Source: Streptomyces sp. NBC_00557 (GTDB taxonomy: Bacteria; Actinomycetota; Actinomycetes; Streptomycetales; Streptomycetaceae). Taken from it: a stretch of DNA of 64,000 bases. The notes under the pieces were generated by a model. That model was given only the letters and a program-made list of their open reading frames with translations. It was not told where the DNA came from and made no database searches. The stretch is taken from positions 7,874,001-7,938,000 of the forward strand of contig NZ_CP107796.1 of the NCBI RefSeq assembly GCF_036345995.1, in the 5' to 3' direction. Positions 17,131-25,588 of this stretch are shown one piece after another. Each line of letters opens with the position of its first letter. Position 1 is the stretch's first letter. The position numbers were made by a program, and so were the translations under genes.

Positions 17131-18171
17131 TCAGAGCATCAGCAACAGCCGTGTGTTCGGGACGAGCTTCCGGTTCACGCTGGTGCTCTGCACGAAGATC
17201 GTGAAGTCGTCGTTGTGGTCCGGCTTGACGCGAACCTCCACGTCCGGCAGGCCCAGCAGGGCCCGGGCCTCCGGTCCCGTGTAGACCCGGTCCGTCTTCT
17301 TCTCCAGCACCGCGATCTGCTTGCGCGCCTGGATCTTCTCCGACTTGCTCAGCTGGTAGAAGGCACCCCCCGTACGGTAGGTGTGCCCGCATTCGACGAC
17401 CCAGTCCCGGATCGCCGCGTCACGGGTCACCGGGATCAGCTCATACCGCGAGGGCTCCGCCGGGGTGAGGCCGGCCGCCTTGATGGTGTCCTTGTTGACC
17501 GCCTCGGCCCCCGTGGAGAACACCGCGCGCGAGCCCCGGATGCCCCGGGTGCGGCCCACCATGAACTTCTCGGTGGCCTGCTGGATGACCTGCCCGGCCT
17601 CCTCCAGCCCCTGTGTGCTCGTGGCGTCCCAGATGGCGATGTTGTCCCTCGGGAAACCGCACCGCATGGCCTCGCGCCTGCCGACCTGGTCCGGCACGAG
17701 GACGGCCAGGGTCCAGTTGTCCTCCTGCGTCTCGATCATCCTGGCCACAGCCTCGACCAGCTCACGCGGATCCCTGGCGGGGGAGTCCGGGCAGCGATGG
17801 CTTGCGTTCTCCTGCCCGTCGGTGAGTATGAACGTCAGGAAGCTGTGGTCGCCGTACAGTTGAGCCGTCTGCGCCAGTTCGCGCTGCGACTTCAGCGCTG
17901 CCGCCAGCAGGGCCGTCATTCCACCGACCCGGTACAGCTGCTCCAGCGACGGCATCCGCAGCACGTCCTTGTCGTAGATGACGCACTCCACCGTGTCCGC
18001 GAAGACGTACACCGTGACGCGGGTTTCCTGGTCGAGCTCCCTCGACCGGCGGGCCAGGTACGCGATCTGCTGGTCGGCGACCTCGATGACCTTGCGACTC
18101 AGATGAGACATGGACGAACTGGCGTCCAGCACCAGGGCGACGTGGTTGATGTAGTTCTGCCTACCGGACAT
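17131..18171 (-). CDS. VWA-domain protein
   Basis: 346 residues, ATG 18171 with GGGGGAG five bases upstream. The VWA fold starts HVALVLDASSSM, with the MIDAS motif DxSxS, and continues with FLTFILTDGQENA, which supplies the later metal-binding Asp. After residue 200 a second conserved part follows (VFSTGAEAVNKDTIKAAG; QLSKSEKIQARKQIAVLEKK; VRVKPDHNDDFTIFVQSTSVNRKLVPNT). No signal peptide, so it is probably cytoplasmic and mediates metal-dependent protein binding. No ATPase partner of the MoxR type is adjacent. Function unknown. Confidence 0.8.
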   Translation of the reverse strand: MSGRQNYINHVALVLDASSSMSHLSRKVIEVADQQIAYLARRSRELDQETRVTVYVFADTVECVIYDKDVLRMPSLEQLYRVGGMTALLAAALKSQRELAQTAQLYGDHSFLTFILTDGQENASHRCPDSPARDPRELVEAVARMIETQEDNWTLAVLVPDQVGRREAMRCGFPRDNIAIWDATSTQGLEEAGQVIQQATEKFMVGRTRGIRGSRAVFSTGAEAVNKDTIKAAGLTPAEPSRYELIPVTRDAAIRDWVVECGHTYRTGGAFYQLSKSEKIQARKQIAVLEKKTDRVYTGPEARALLGLPDVEVRVKPDHNDDFTIFVQSTSVNRKLVPNTRLLLML

Positions 18172-18324
18172 GACAGCTCCCCCTCTTTCCGACTGGATGC
18201 TCCAACCCTCTCACCCACCACTGACAATCGATCTTGCTCGCAGATCTGGACGTGGCGGGGGAGGGGGAGGCGTCCGTGGCGGGGGCAGCGTCCTTCCGCG
18301 CCGTTGGTGCCACACCGGCTCGGT

Positions 18325-18711
18325 TCAGGAGACGAGCAGCACCCGCTCCTCGGACTGCTTGCTGTTGGCGCACTCGGTGTACGGGTTCGGCGTATTGGTG
18401 GGCTGCTTTTCCTCGCACTTCCAGGAGGCGCCGTGCAGGCGGACCGTGACGGGCGGCTGCTTTCCGCCCCTGATCGCCTTGCCGTACGCGTCGGAGACCT
18501 GCTTGGCCGTGGCACACGCCGACTTGCGGGCGTGGGTTGTGACCACCTGAAGAGAGAGGTCGTTGAAGCCTCTGCCGCAGTCCACCGTCCTTGTCCGGCT
18601 GGACGGTGGTGCCGAGCTGTGCGCGGCTGAGAGACCTAGGCCACTGGCGCCCGTCAGGGCCGTCCCGGTCAGGACAAGAGCGGCCGCGGCGGGGATCGCG
18701 AGACAACGCAT
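18325..18711 (-). CDS. Small secreted four-cysteine protein
   Basis: 128 residues. ATG 18711 with a perfect AAGGAGAG site four bases upstream. Residues 1-30 form a signal peptide (AIPAAAALVLTGTALTGA core). The mature part has four Cys (VDCGRGF, KSACATA, SWKCEEK, YTECANS) that probably make two disulfides, as in small secreted Streptomyces proteins such as protease inhibitors, though the known inhibitor reactive-site motifs are not present. Function unknown. Same strand as its neighbours but with a 153-base gap downstream to the VWA gene, so probably its own unit. Confidence 0.75.
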   Translation of the reverse strand: MRCLAIPAAAALVLTGTALTGASGLGLSAAHSSAPPSSRTRTVDCGRGFNDLSLQVVTTHARKSACATAKQVSDAYGKAIRGGKQPPVTVRLHGASWKCEEKQPTNTPNPYTECANSKQSEERVLLVS

Positions 18712-18917
18712 GAGGCTCTCCTTCCAGATATGCCCCACAACAGTTTTCCGTCCTCTCGGTCCACTCGATCTCAGTATCACCGGAATGGCCCATCGGCTCA
18801 TCCCGAGTAGCCGCATCAGGTGATCGGGTCGGCAATACGGATTGCCTCGCGGCGGCACACCGCTGCCCGGACCTGCTGGGCGCAGCCGCAGCAGGTCCGG
18901 GCAGGGTTTCGGGGATG

Positions 18918-19751
18918 TCAGCTGCCGCCCGTTTCGTCGCTGGGGGCTCCGTTGTCCGTCCCTCCGTTGTCCGTCCCTCCGTTGTCCGTCCCTCCGTTGT
19001 CCGTTCCACCGGTCTCCGGGGCGTTGGGGGCTCCGGTGTCGGTTCCGCCGGTTTCCGTGGCGTTGGGGGCTCCGGTGTCGGTTCCGCCGGTCTCCATCGC
19101 AGACGGCGACCCGGTGTCGGTTCCTCCGGTCTCCGTCGCTGACGGCGACCCGGTGTCGGTTCCTCCGGTCTCCGTCGCTGACGGCGACCCGGTGTCGGTT
19201 CCTCCGGTCTCGGTTGCCGTCGGCGACCCGGTCTGCGTGCCTCCGGTCTCCGATGCGGTCGGTGAGCCAGTCGGCGATTCCGTCGGCGATTCCGTCGGCG
19301 AGCCGGTCGGCGATTCCGTCGGCGAGCCGGTCGGCGATTCCGTCGGCGAAGTGGAACCCGCCGTCGGCGATGTGCTGCCGGTCGGGGATGAGCCCGGTGA
19401 CGTCGAGGAGCCGGGCGGGCTCGTGGTCGGCCCCGATGTCGTCGTGGTCGGCTGCGGCAGCGACGTTACGACGATGACGGTCGGGGGATTCTTCGGCGTG
19501 GGAACCTGCACGAGGGCGATCACGATCACGTCGCGGCCGTTGTGGTGCTCGTGGCGCTGCCTCACCTCGTAGCAGCGGATCTTCTTCGGTTCCTTGTATG
19601 TCCGGTAGCACTTGATGACCTTCGCGCCAGGGGCGAGATCGGGTGCTTTGGAGGCCGCACCGGCGTCTGCTGCTGAGATGCCCCAGGCGCCGGCCGCCAG
19701 AAAGGAGGAGGCCGTCACCGCGACACCGATTGTCCTGAGTTTGTTCTTCAT
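18918..19751 (-). CDS. Secreted Ser/Thr/Gly-rich repeat protein
   Basis: 277 residues. ATG 19751 follows CAGGAG at 9 bases. A signal peptide of about 32 residues (ending near ADAGAAS) is followed by a conserved domain with two Cys (IKCYRTYKEPKKIRCYEV) and a hydrophobic stretch. From about residue 95 to the end it is low-complexity repeats: PTGSPTES units, then 13-residue units of the type ETGGTDTGSPSAT, then GGTDN four times. There is no LPxTG-type sortase signal or terminal membrane helix. The tail may be an O-glycosylated wall-spanning stalk that ends free. Copy numbers are likely variable between strains. Confidence 0.75.
   Translation of the reverse strand: MKNKLRTIGVAVTASSFLAAGAWGISAADAGAASKAPDLAPGAKVIKCYRTYKEPKKIRCYEVRQRHEHHNGRDVIVIALVQVPTPKNPPTVIVVTSLPQPTTTTSGPTTSPPGSSTSPGSSPTGSTSPTAGSTSPTESPTGSPTESPTGSPTESPTESPTGSPTASETGGTQTGSPTATETGGTDTGSPSATETGGTDTGSPSATETGGTDTGSPSAMETGGTDTGAPNATETGGTDTGAPNAPETGGTDNGGTDNGGTDNGGTDNGAPSDETGGS
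18950..19350. repeat. In-frame coding tandem repeats
   Basis: Three repeat classes inside the secreted protein gene: a 15-base unit repeated about four times (from about 18950), a 39-base unit repeated about five times (about 19010-19255) and a short unit reading PTESPTGS (about 19260-19350). All periods are multiples of three. Confidence 0.8.
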
Positions 19752-19854
19752 GTACCCAAACTCCTGTTCGCGCTCGACGCGGGGACACACTCGAGCGTCG
19801 CGCGCGGTCCACGGGAGAACCAGAGGCAGAACGACCCAGCCGGTGTGGGGAGAA

Positions 19855-20487
19855 CTACCCCTTTTCGGCGGGCTCCGCGGCCGTCATCCCGTCTTTCAGC
19901 GCAAGACGCGTCAGATCCGCCCGGCGGCGGTAACCGGTCTTGCTGTACAGCCGGTCCAGATGGGAATGCACGGTGTGCTCGCTGATGCTCAGTTCGGCGG
20001 CGATTTCCCGGTCGGTGGCACCGTTCGCGACGAGTTGCAGAATCTGCCGTTCACGGTCCGTGATGCGCAGCGGGGTGTGGTGAACATCGCGGTCGCCGAA
20101 AAAGCTCGTGGAGAAATAGCAGCGTCCGGAGGCCACGGTGCTCAGCGCGGTCAGCAGCTCCTCTTCCCTCGCCCACTGACTCACGTATCCCCGGGCCCCC
20201 GCCTCGATGAGCAGGACGAGGTCCGTCTGCGTCGCGGCGGCTGACAGCACGATCACCCTGCGGCCCTTCCGGTGCAGCTGGGCCACGATGTCGCAGACCT
20301 CGCGGACCGGGTCCCGCAGATTGAGCAGGACCACCTCCGCTTCGCCGACCTCGTGCGGCAGTGTGCCGTTGCCGCCCGCCGCATGCAGCCGCTGCAGCTC
20401 CGGTGCGTTGTCGACGACGTGGGTGAGGCCGTGCAGAAGGAGCGGACAGTCGGAGACGACCGCTACGTACGTCGGTTCTCGGCTCAT
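19855..20487 (-). CDS. LuxR/NarL-family regulator with atypical receiver domain
   Basis: 210 residues; ATG 20487 is preceded by AGGGAAA. The C-terminus is a clear LuxR helix-turn-helix: ITDRERQILQLVANGATDREIAAELSIS is its first part, followed by EHTVHSHLDRLY. The N-terminus has receiver-like order (SDCPLLLHGLTHVV; EVVLLNLRDP; RRVIVLSAAA; EAGARGYV) but the usual phospho-acceptor Asp position reads Asn (residue 56 in LLNLRD). It may therefore be an aspartate-less response regulator controlled by a ligand or protein partner. No histidine kinase gene is adjacent. A long frame running upstream on this strand is a shadow of the DUF6183 gene. Confidence 0.8.
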   Translation of the reverse strand: MSREPTYVAVVSDCPLLLHGLTHVVDNAPELQRLHAAGGNGTLPHEVGEAEVVLLNLRDPVREVCDIVAQLHRKGRRVIVLSAAATQTDLVLLIEAGARGYVSQWAREEELLTALSTVASGRCYFSTSFFGDRDVHHTPLRITDRERQILQLVANGATDREIAAELSISEHTVHSHLDRLYSKTGYRRRADLTRLALKDGMTAAEPAEKG

Positions 20488-20715
20488 CCATTTTCCCTGC
20501 ATAGAGGGCCGGCCAACGGAGGAGTCGGCTGGGCAACCAGGCAGACCACGGTGATACCAGCATCCCGGGCAGGGGCCCTCACCCGCCCGCCGGACTGACC
20601 CATCCGGAGGCCTCGACGCCGACCGCCGTGCAGGGTACGCCGCGCCGCGCACGTGAGGCCTACGACGCCCGGGCCGTCCAGGAGGCGCGCCCTTGTCCGG
20701 GTAAAGTCCAGGATC

Positions 20716-21834
20716 ATGGAAGAGGCCGAGGACGATCTGGCCCTGCTGGTATGGGGCCAGGCAGAGCAGCGCGCCGCGCACGGTGACCCGTCGTTCGTAC
20801 GCGGACTGGCAGCACAGCTGGCCGGACGGCATGCCGCCGCCCTGGAACAGGCGCGGGACTACGAACGCCAACTCGCCCACGTCATACGCATACTCGCGCT
20901 CACCCCTGGCCGCGACAGCCTGACGCAACTGCTTCGGCTCCTGGAGGACACACCCCCCGCCGGAACGCACCCCGGGCTGCGAACGTCCTTCATCGCCTCT
21001 CTCCTCGCGGAGCACCAGCTGGTCCCCGACCTGGTGGCCACCGTCTTCGACCGACGCGAGTGGGAGAAGCTGGACGAACTGCGCGCCTGCCTCTTCCACG
21101 AGCTGCTGCTCCGAGGCGCGGACACCGGCACCCGCGGCCCTCTGCGGGACTGGACTCATGTACGACCCGGCTGGCACCCCCTGGCCTGGCTTCCGGCACA
21201 CCGCCGTGACTTCGAAGCCGACGCGAGATTCCCCAGCCGTTCCGTACGCGGCTCCGCCAGCGGGGTGTCCTCCCAGCTGCCCGCCACGGGCCGGCTGGAC
21301 CCGCCCACACCACGCCCGTCCCAGCCGTCCGCCCTCCGGGACGTCGCCACCGTCGACGTCCACGAGACGATCGTCGCTGCCCCGCAGGCAGGCGGCTGGG
21401 GTGCCTGCGGGGCCTGGGTCTTCCTGCTGGACCACGCCCTCACGCCGGAGCAGGTACCCGCCCTGCTGCCGACCCTGCCCATGGCCTGCGTGGCGGGGCT
21501 CGGCCCGACGGATCGTTTCGAGGTCGCGGCCCGCCCGATGGACGAGATCTGGCACCTGCTCTTCGAAACCGCCTCCATGGGCGGCAGCCACACCGCGGGC
21601 GTACACGGCGCCTACGGCAGACTGTGGGCATGGCGCTCGATGGCGGGCCTCAGCGGCGCTCCGGCGGACGCCGGCGCGGCGGAGGTGGAGCAGCAGGCCC
21701 GGCAGAGCACCTGGTTCCACTTCGAAGCCGACGCAGAGTGGTTCCACAACGACATCGGCTCCGACTACGGCATAGCCGCCCTCTCCCCGGACCGCCGCCG
21801 GATAGCCGTACTGGCAGCGACGGACACCGACTGA
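20716..21834 (+). CDS. DUF6183-like protein
   Basis: 372 residues from ATG 20716. The N-terminal 150 residues are helical (HVIRILALTPGRDSLTQLLRLL; FIASLLAEHQLVPDLVATVF). The C-terminal half contains DEIWHLLFETASMGGSHTAG, WAWRSMAGLSG and WFHFEADAEWFHNDIGSDYG, conserved aromatic-rich segments of a Streptomyces family I recall as DUF6183. No catalytic motif known. A leaderless or weakly initiated start is possible because no ribosome site is obvious. It is divergent from the LuxR-type gene. Confidence 0.7.
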   Translation: MEEAEDDLALLVWGQAEQRAAHGDPSFVRGLAAQLAGRHAAALEQARDYERQLAHVIRILALTPGRDSLTQLLRLLEDTPPAGTHPGLRTSFIASLLAEHQLVPDLVATVFDRREWEKLDELRACLFHELLLRGADTGTRGPLRDWTHVRPGWHPLAWLPAHRRDFEADARFPSRSVRGSASGVSSQLPATGRLDPPTPRPSQPSALRDVATVDVHETIVAAPQAGGWGACGAWVFLLDHALTPEQVPALLPTLPMACVAGLGPTDRFEVAARPMDEIWHLLFETASMGGSHTAGVHGAYGRLWAWRSMAGLSGAPADAGAAEVEQQARQSTWFHFEADAEWFHNDIGSDYGIAALSPDRRRIAVLAATDTD

Positions 21835-21918
21835 GAGCGGCCGTCAGCCGTGGGCGCTGCCCGGGAGCGGCGGACGGCTTGGACGCCGTTCGCCGCCGTC
21901 GGTAGCGTGACCGCCGTG

Positions 21919-22452
21919 ATGGTGGGCACTGAGGAAACCCGGCTGGTCGTGCTGCGCGGCAACAGCGCCTCGGGGAAGTCGTCCGTCGCACTCGGCCTTC
22001 GCGAGAGGTTCGGCCGCGGTCTGGCCCTGGTCGGCCAGGACAATCTGCGCCGCATCGTGCTGCGCGAGCACGACCGGCCCGGAGCGGCGAACATCGGTCT
22101 GATCGACCTGACGGCCCGCTACGCTCTGGACGCCGGTTACCACGTCGTGGTGGAAGGCATCCTCTACGCCGACCGCTACGGCGACATGCTCGCGCAGTTG
22201 CGCGCCGACCACCGCGGTCCGAGCTACGCCTACTACCTGGACGTGCCCTTCGAGGAGACCCTCGCCCGGCACGCCACCAAGCCGATCGCCGATGATGTCG
22301 ACGAGGCGCAACTGCGCGACTGGTACCGGCCGCGCGATCTGCTGCCCGGCGGCATCGAGACCGTCATCGGCGCCGACAGCCCCCTGCAGCGGACCGTCGA
22401 CCGCATCATGCACGACACCGGCCTGGCCCGCCTGCCCGCACAGGACCTCTGA
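21919..22452 (+). CDS. P-loop kinase of the AAA_33/zeta-toxin-like type
   Basis: 177 residues from ATG 21919; GTG 21907 is an alternative. Walker A appears as LRGNSASGKSSVA near the N-terminus. YHVVVEGILY and the later AYYLDVPFEETLARH match small nucleoside/antibiotic-type phosphotransferases (chloramphenicol phosphotransferase and zeta-toxin relatives). It should transfer phosphate from ATP to a small molecule. No antitoxin-like gene precedes it, so a toxin role is not supported. It lies 84 bases after the DUF6183 gene on the same strand. Confidence 0.75.
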   Translation: MVGTEETRLVVLRGNSASGKSSVALGLRERFGRGLALVGQDNLRRIVLREHDRPGAANIGLIDLTARYALDAGYHVVVEGILYADRYGDMLAQLRADHRGPSYAYYLDVPFEETLARHATKPIADDVDEAQLRDWYRPRDLLPGGIETVIGADSPLQRTVDRIMHDTGLARLPAQDL

Positions 22453-22506
22453 CCGGGGCGCCGCAGCGTGCGACCAGACTCGGTGTCATGTCTTCGCGGC
22501 ACCACA

Positions 22507-22523
22507 GGTGAGGCTGCCTCACC
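22507..22523. terminator. Hairpin between convergent kinase and ParA-partner genes
   Basis: GGTGAGG-CTG-CCTCACC, a perfect 7-bp stem overlapping the stop codon of the leftward small gene and 54 bases past the kinase stop. Could serve both directions. Confidence 0.45.
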
Positions 22524-22752
22524 GGGCCTGCCGCAGCGGACGCAGGACTGCCTCACCGGCGCGCAGGAGGGCGGAGAGCGGTGGTCCGGCCCAGTCGGTG
22601 AGGTCACGGGCGAAGCCGAGGTCCAGTTCGATCAGCACCTTGACGTAGCGGGTGTCCAGCCGGGTGATCTTGGTGGTGGAGGAGGCGCCGGGGGCTGTCG
22701 CGTCCGGCCGGCGCTGCAGTGCGGCTCGATAGGTGTCCTTGCGCTGGTTCAT
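22519..22752 (-). CDS. Small ParA-partner protein
   Basis: 77 residues; its ATG overlaps the stop of the ParA gene (ATGA), so the pair is translationally coupled. The N-terminus is basic and Ala/Pro-rich (YRAALQRRPDATAPG), then ITRLDTRYVKVLIELDLGF and a short helix. Larger partners of this ParA type carry a ribbon-helix-helix-like strand (xVKVxxxLD) followed by helices; here the helical part seems shortened. By position it is the likely DNA-binding or adaptor partner of the ATPase. Whether it is functional or clipped is unclear. Confidence 0.6.
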   Translation of the reverse strand: MNQRKDTYRAALQRRPDATAPGASSTTKITRLDTRYVKVLIELDLGFARDLTDWAGPPLSALLRAGEAVLRPLRQAR

Positions 22753-23384
22753 GCGTCGTCCTGACGGTTGATGAGTTCCTCGGCGAGATCCATGTACGCC
22801 GTGCCCTTCACCTTGACCGGGCTGCCGAAGGACTGGGAGTACAGGTCGAGCCGCGGGATGTGGGTGGACAACACGTCGAAGCCCCGCTCGGTGAGGGCTT
22901 CGCGGGCGTCGGCGTCAGGACCGGTGCGCGTGGCGTCAGGCCGGTTCGTGCGGTTCAACAGGACGGCGGCACGGGCCGGGCGGGAGCGCAGGGACTGCAT
23001 GTCGTCCATTTCGCGGTCGATGGACGCCATGCGGTCCAGCTCGATCGGGGCCGGTGTCACGGGCACGATCCACTCGCTCGCGTACCGCATGACGCCCCGG
23101 GCGATGCGGGCGTGGTCTTCCAGCTGCGGGGCGTCGAACACCACGGCCCGGCGCTGGTCGAGGAAGTCGTTCACGCGCCGGTGTACGTCGCTCACCGGAA
23201 GGGCGAGCACGGGGAACGGAAAACCGCCCGCCAGTTCGCTCCAGCGCAGGGCGGATGAGGCGGGATCGCTGTCCACAAGCAGCGGTGACAGGCCCGATGC
23301 GTGGAGCGCGTGGGCCAGCCAGACGGCACTGGTCGTCTTCCCCACCCCGGGCTTGAGGTTCACGAATGCATAGCTCAGCGGCAC
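22749..23384 (-). CDS. ParA-family ATPase
   Basis: 211 residues if started at GTG 23384 just before the first strand (PLSYAFVNLKPGVGKTT); the frame continues to a GTG at 23444 but those residues are not family-like. Deviant Walker A KPGVGKTT has Pro where ParA usually has Gly. Also seen are LLVDSDPASSALRW (Walker A'), VVFDAPQLEDH (Walker B region) and VLLNRTN. This is the short actinobacterial ParA type rather than the chromosomal ParA beside oriC. Its role may be partitioning of a former plasmid or positioning of a protein complex. A small coupled partner follows. Confidence 0.8.
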   Translation of the reverse strand: MPLSYAFVNLKPGVGKTTSAVWLAHALHASGLSPLLVDSDPASSALRWSELAGGFPFPVLALPVSDVHRRVNDFLDQRRAVVFDAPQLEDHARIARGVMRYASEWIVPVTPAPIELDRMASIDREMDDMQSLRSRPARAAVLLNRTNRPDATRTGPDADAREALTERGFDVLSTHIPRLDLYSQSFGSPVKVKGTAYMDLAEELINRQDDA

Positions 23385-23908
23385 AGGAGCCGACGCTAAC
23401 GGCCGCGCACCGGCGACCGTCCTTGACGCGGAGCAACCGCGCACGGTTCACCCTGCGGAGCCGCTGAATCACGCCTGCGGGCTAACCGTCGAGCTCGCTG
23501 TTCCGCCCCGGGAGACCGGCCACGCCCCGCTCATCAGGCACCGCGTGTTCCCGGTCACCGCACCGGCTCCGTCTGTATCAGCGAGGCGCCGGCTGCCTGC
23601 ACCTCGCTGAGTGCGCGCCGCGCGACGTCGCTGAAGTCGTCGCCGTCAGCCGTTCCGCCTTCGTCGGAAGCGCGGTCCGGCCGGCCAGGCCCCTGTCGAC
23701 GCCGGCCGCAGGCTCGCCACAGCGCGGCCGGTGGCTCGCCACAGCGCGGCCGGTGGCTCGCCACAGCGCGGCCGGTGGCCGGCAGTCATGACGACCACGG
23801 CCTGTCTGGTCGTATTGCGGGAACAGCTTCCCCAGCCCCCCACACCGCCCGGCCGTCCTGCGGCGTCACCGGCCAACGCGCTTCGGCAGCAGAACTCCTG
23901 ACGAGTCG
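23385..23908. other. Intergenic region, possible gene remnant
   Basis: 524 bases between two leftward genes. The minus-strand frame ending at 23555 finishes with a protein-like tail (DDFSDVARRALSEVQAAG) but begins inside the tandem repeat at 23711-23776 and has no ribosome site. It may be the 3' scrap of a lost gene or chance. Nothing else is visible. Confidence 0.3.
23711..23776. repeat. 22-bp tandem repeat, three identical copies
   Basis: GGCTCGCCACAGCGCGGCCGGT is present three times head to tail without mismatch. Perfect identity suggests recent expansion. Confidence 0.85.
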
Positions 23909-24757
23909 TCAGAGAGCCGTCGCGGTTCGGACGAGAGCGGCGACGGCTCGGGACCGGCTGTGCGGCGGCCAGGCGATGACCGTCGTGACCGGCGGCGCGT
24001 CCAGCACCGGCACGGTGGCGTGCTCGCCGCGCAGGTGAGCTCGGGATGACTCCGGCAGGACGGCGCAGGCCCGGCCGAGCGCGATCAGCTGGAGCAGTTG
24101 CGTGTGGTCCCGGACCTGTGGACCAGGGCCGTCCGGGGATGTGCCGTCGGGGCCGGGCCAGCGCGGCATCGGCAGGCCCGGCAGCGCGGTGACCTCCGCC
24201 ATCCGCACATGGCTCCGGCCGGTGAGGGAATGCCCGGCGGGCAGGACGACGACCTGCCCCTCCACGGAGAGCTCCTCGGTGTCGAACCCGGCCGTCGAAT
24301 CGAACGGCCGGTGCAACAGGGCCACGTCCGCCCGCCCGTCGCGCAGCAGCCGTTCCTGCTCACCGGGCCCGCAGAGGAGCACATCGACGGTGACCGCGTC
24401 CGGCTCGGCGGCGTAGGCGTCGAGCAGTTTCGCCAGCAGTTCGCTGGACGCGCCCGCCTTCGTCGCGAGGACCACGGCGGGATGCCCGGCGGCAGCGAGA
24501 GCGGCACGGCGGGTGCGGCGCTCGGCGGCTTCCACCGCCTCCAGCGCCGCCCTGGCCTCCCGCAGGAGCACCGACCCGGCTTCGGTGAGGGCCGTCCCGC
24601 GGCTGCCGCGTTCCAGCAGCGTCGCCCCGAGGCGCCGTTCGAGCCGGCGGATCGCCCGCGACAGCGGGGGCTGCGCGATCCCGAGCCGCTGGGCGGCTCG
24701 CCCGAAGTGCAACTCCTCGGCGACGGCGACGAAGTACCGCAACTCCCGCGTCTCCAT
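23909..24757 (-). CDS. LysR-family transcription regulator
   Basis: 282 residues, ATG 24757. The N-terminal winged helix is typical: RELRYFVAVAEELHFGRAAQ, then LGIAQPPLSRAIRRLERRLG. The remainder is a LysR substrate-binding domain (residues about 90-282; DVALLHRPFDS, VVVLPAGHSL, ACAVLPESS). It is divergent from the short-chain dehydrogenase gene with 105 bases between, the classical arrangement in which LysR controls its neighbour and itself. The shared space contains a good T-N11-A box. The inducer is unknown. Confidence 0.9.
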   Translation of the reverse strand: METRELRYFVAVAEELHFGRAAQRLGIAQPPLSRAIRRLERRLGATLLERGSRGTALTEAGSVLLREARAALEAVEAAERRTRRAALAAAGHPAVVLATKAGASSELLAKLLDAYAAEPDAVTVDVLLCGPGEQERLLRDGRADVALLHRPFDSTAGFDTEELSVEGQVVVLPAGHSLTGRSHVRMAEVTALPGLPMPRWPGPDGTSPDGPGPQVRDHTQLLQLIALGRACAVLPESSRAHLRGEHATVPVLDAPPVTTVIAWPPHSRSRAVAALVRTATAL

Positions 24758-24789
24758 CCCGCCACCTTACCCAGAGCCGACCAGGCGCG

Positions 24790-24804
24790 ATACCGGTGCG
24801 GTAT
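24790..24804. promoter_or_regulatory. LysR box in the regulator/SDR divergon
   Basis: ATACC-GGTGC-GGTAT: a perfect 5-bp dyad with the LysR T-N11-A spacing, 58 bases before the SDR start and 32 bases before the LysR start. Confidence 0.65.
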
Positions 24805-24862
24805 TGCTGCCCACCCAATCGGTGTTGGCGGCGCCCCGGGGTCCTTGAACAGGATCGACCAC

Positions 24863-25588
24863 ATGAGCGAACAGAAGATCGCGCTGGTGACCGGCGCGAA
24901 CAAGGGCATCGGGTATGAGATCGCAGCCGGGCTCGGCACTCTCGGCTGGAGCGTCGGCGTCGGCGCCCGGGACGACCGGCGTCGCGAGGCAGCCGTGGCG
25001 AAGCTGCGCGCGGCCGGTGCCGACGCCTTCGAGGTGCCGCTCGACGTGACCGACGACGCGAGCGCGGCCGCGGCCGCCAAGCTGATCGAGGAACGCGCCG
25101 GACGCCTGGACGTCCTCGTCAACAACGCCGCGATCACCGGCGGCGCGCCACAGGAACCGACCGTGGTGGCCACCGCGACAGTGCAGGCCGTCGTGGAGAC
25201 GAACGTGATCGGAGTCATCCGCGTCACCAACGCGATGCTGCCGCTGCTGCGCCACTCGGCGTCGCCTCGGATCGTGAACATGTCCAGCCGCGTCGGGTCC
25301 CTCACTCTCCAGACCACACCCGGCGCCGAGACAGGCCCGATCGCCGTCGCCTACGCGCCGTCGAAGACGTTCCTCAACGCCGTCACCGTGCAGTACGCCA
25401 AGGAACTGCACGACACGAACATCCTGGTCAACGCGGCGTGCCCCGGCTTCTGCGCCACCGATCTCAACGGCTTCCGCGGCGTCCGCACTCCCGAACAGGG
25501 CGCGGCGATCGCGATCCGCCTCGCCACTCTGCCCGACGACGGCCCGACCGGCCGGTTCTTCGACGACGAAGGAGCGATTCCGTGGTGA
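24863..25588 (+). CDS. Short-chain dehydrogenase/reductase
   Basis: 241 residues from ATG 24863. Rossmann motif TGANKGIG at the N-terminus, VNNAA, NMSSRVG (catalytic Ser region) and YAPSK (YxxxK) are all present and ordered as in classical SDRs. An Arg shortly after strand 2 (GARDDRR) favours NADPH. Relatives with the TGANKGIGYE start reduce carbonyl groups of small metabolites or xenobiotics (carbonyl-reductase-like). It is regulated most likely by the divergent LysR protein. Substrate unknown. Confidence 0.88.
   Translation: MSEQKIALVTGANKGIGYEIAAGLGTLGWSVGVGARDDRRREAAVAKLRAAGADAFEVPLDVTDDASAAAAAKLIEERAGRLDVLVNNAAITGGAPQEPTVVATATVQAVVETNVIGVIRVTNAMLPLLRHSASPRIVNMSSRVGSLTLQTTPGAETGPIAVAYAPSKTFLNAVTVQYAKELHDTNILVNAACPGFCATDLNGFRGVRTPEQGAAIAIRLATLPDDGPTGRFFDDEGAIPW

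Noticed and set aside
19855..21747. 630-codon minus-strand frame that would fuse the LuxR regulator to an upstream extension
   Set aside because: The extension is antisense of DUF6183; the regulator has its own start with a ribosome site at 20487.
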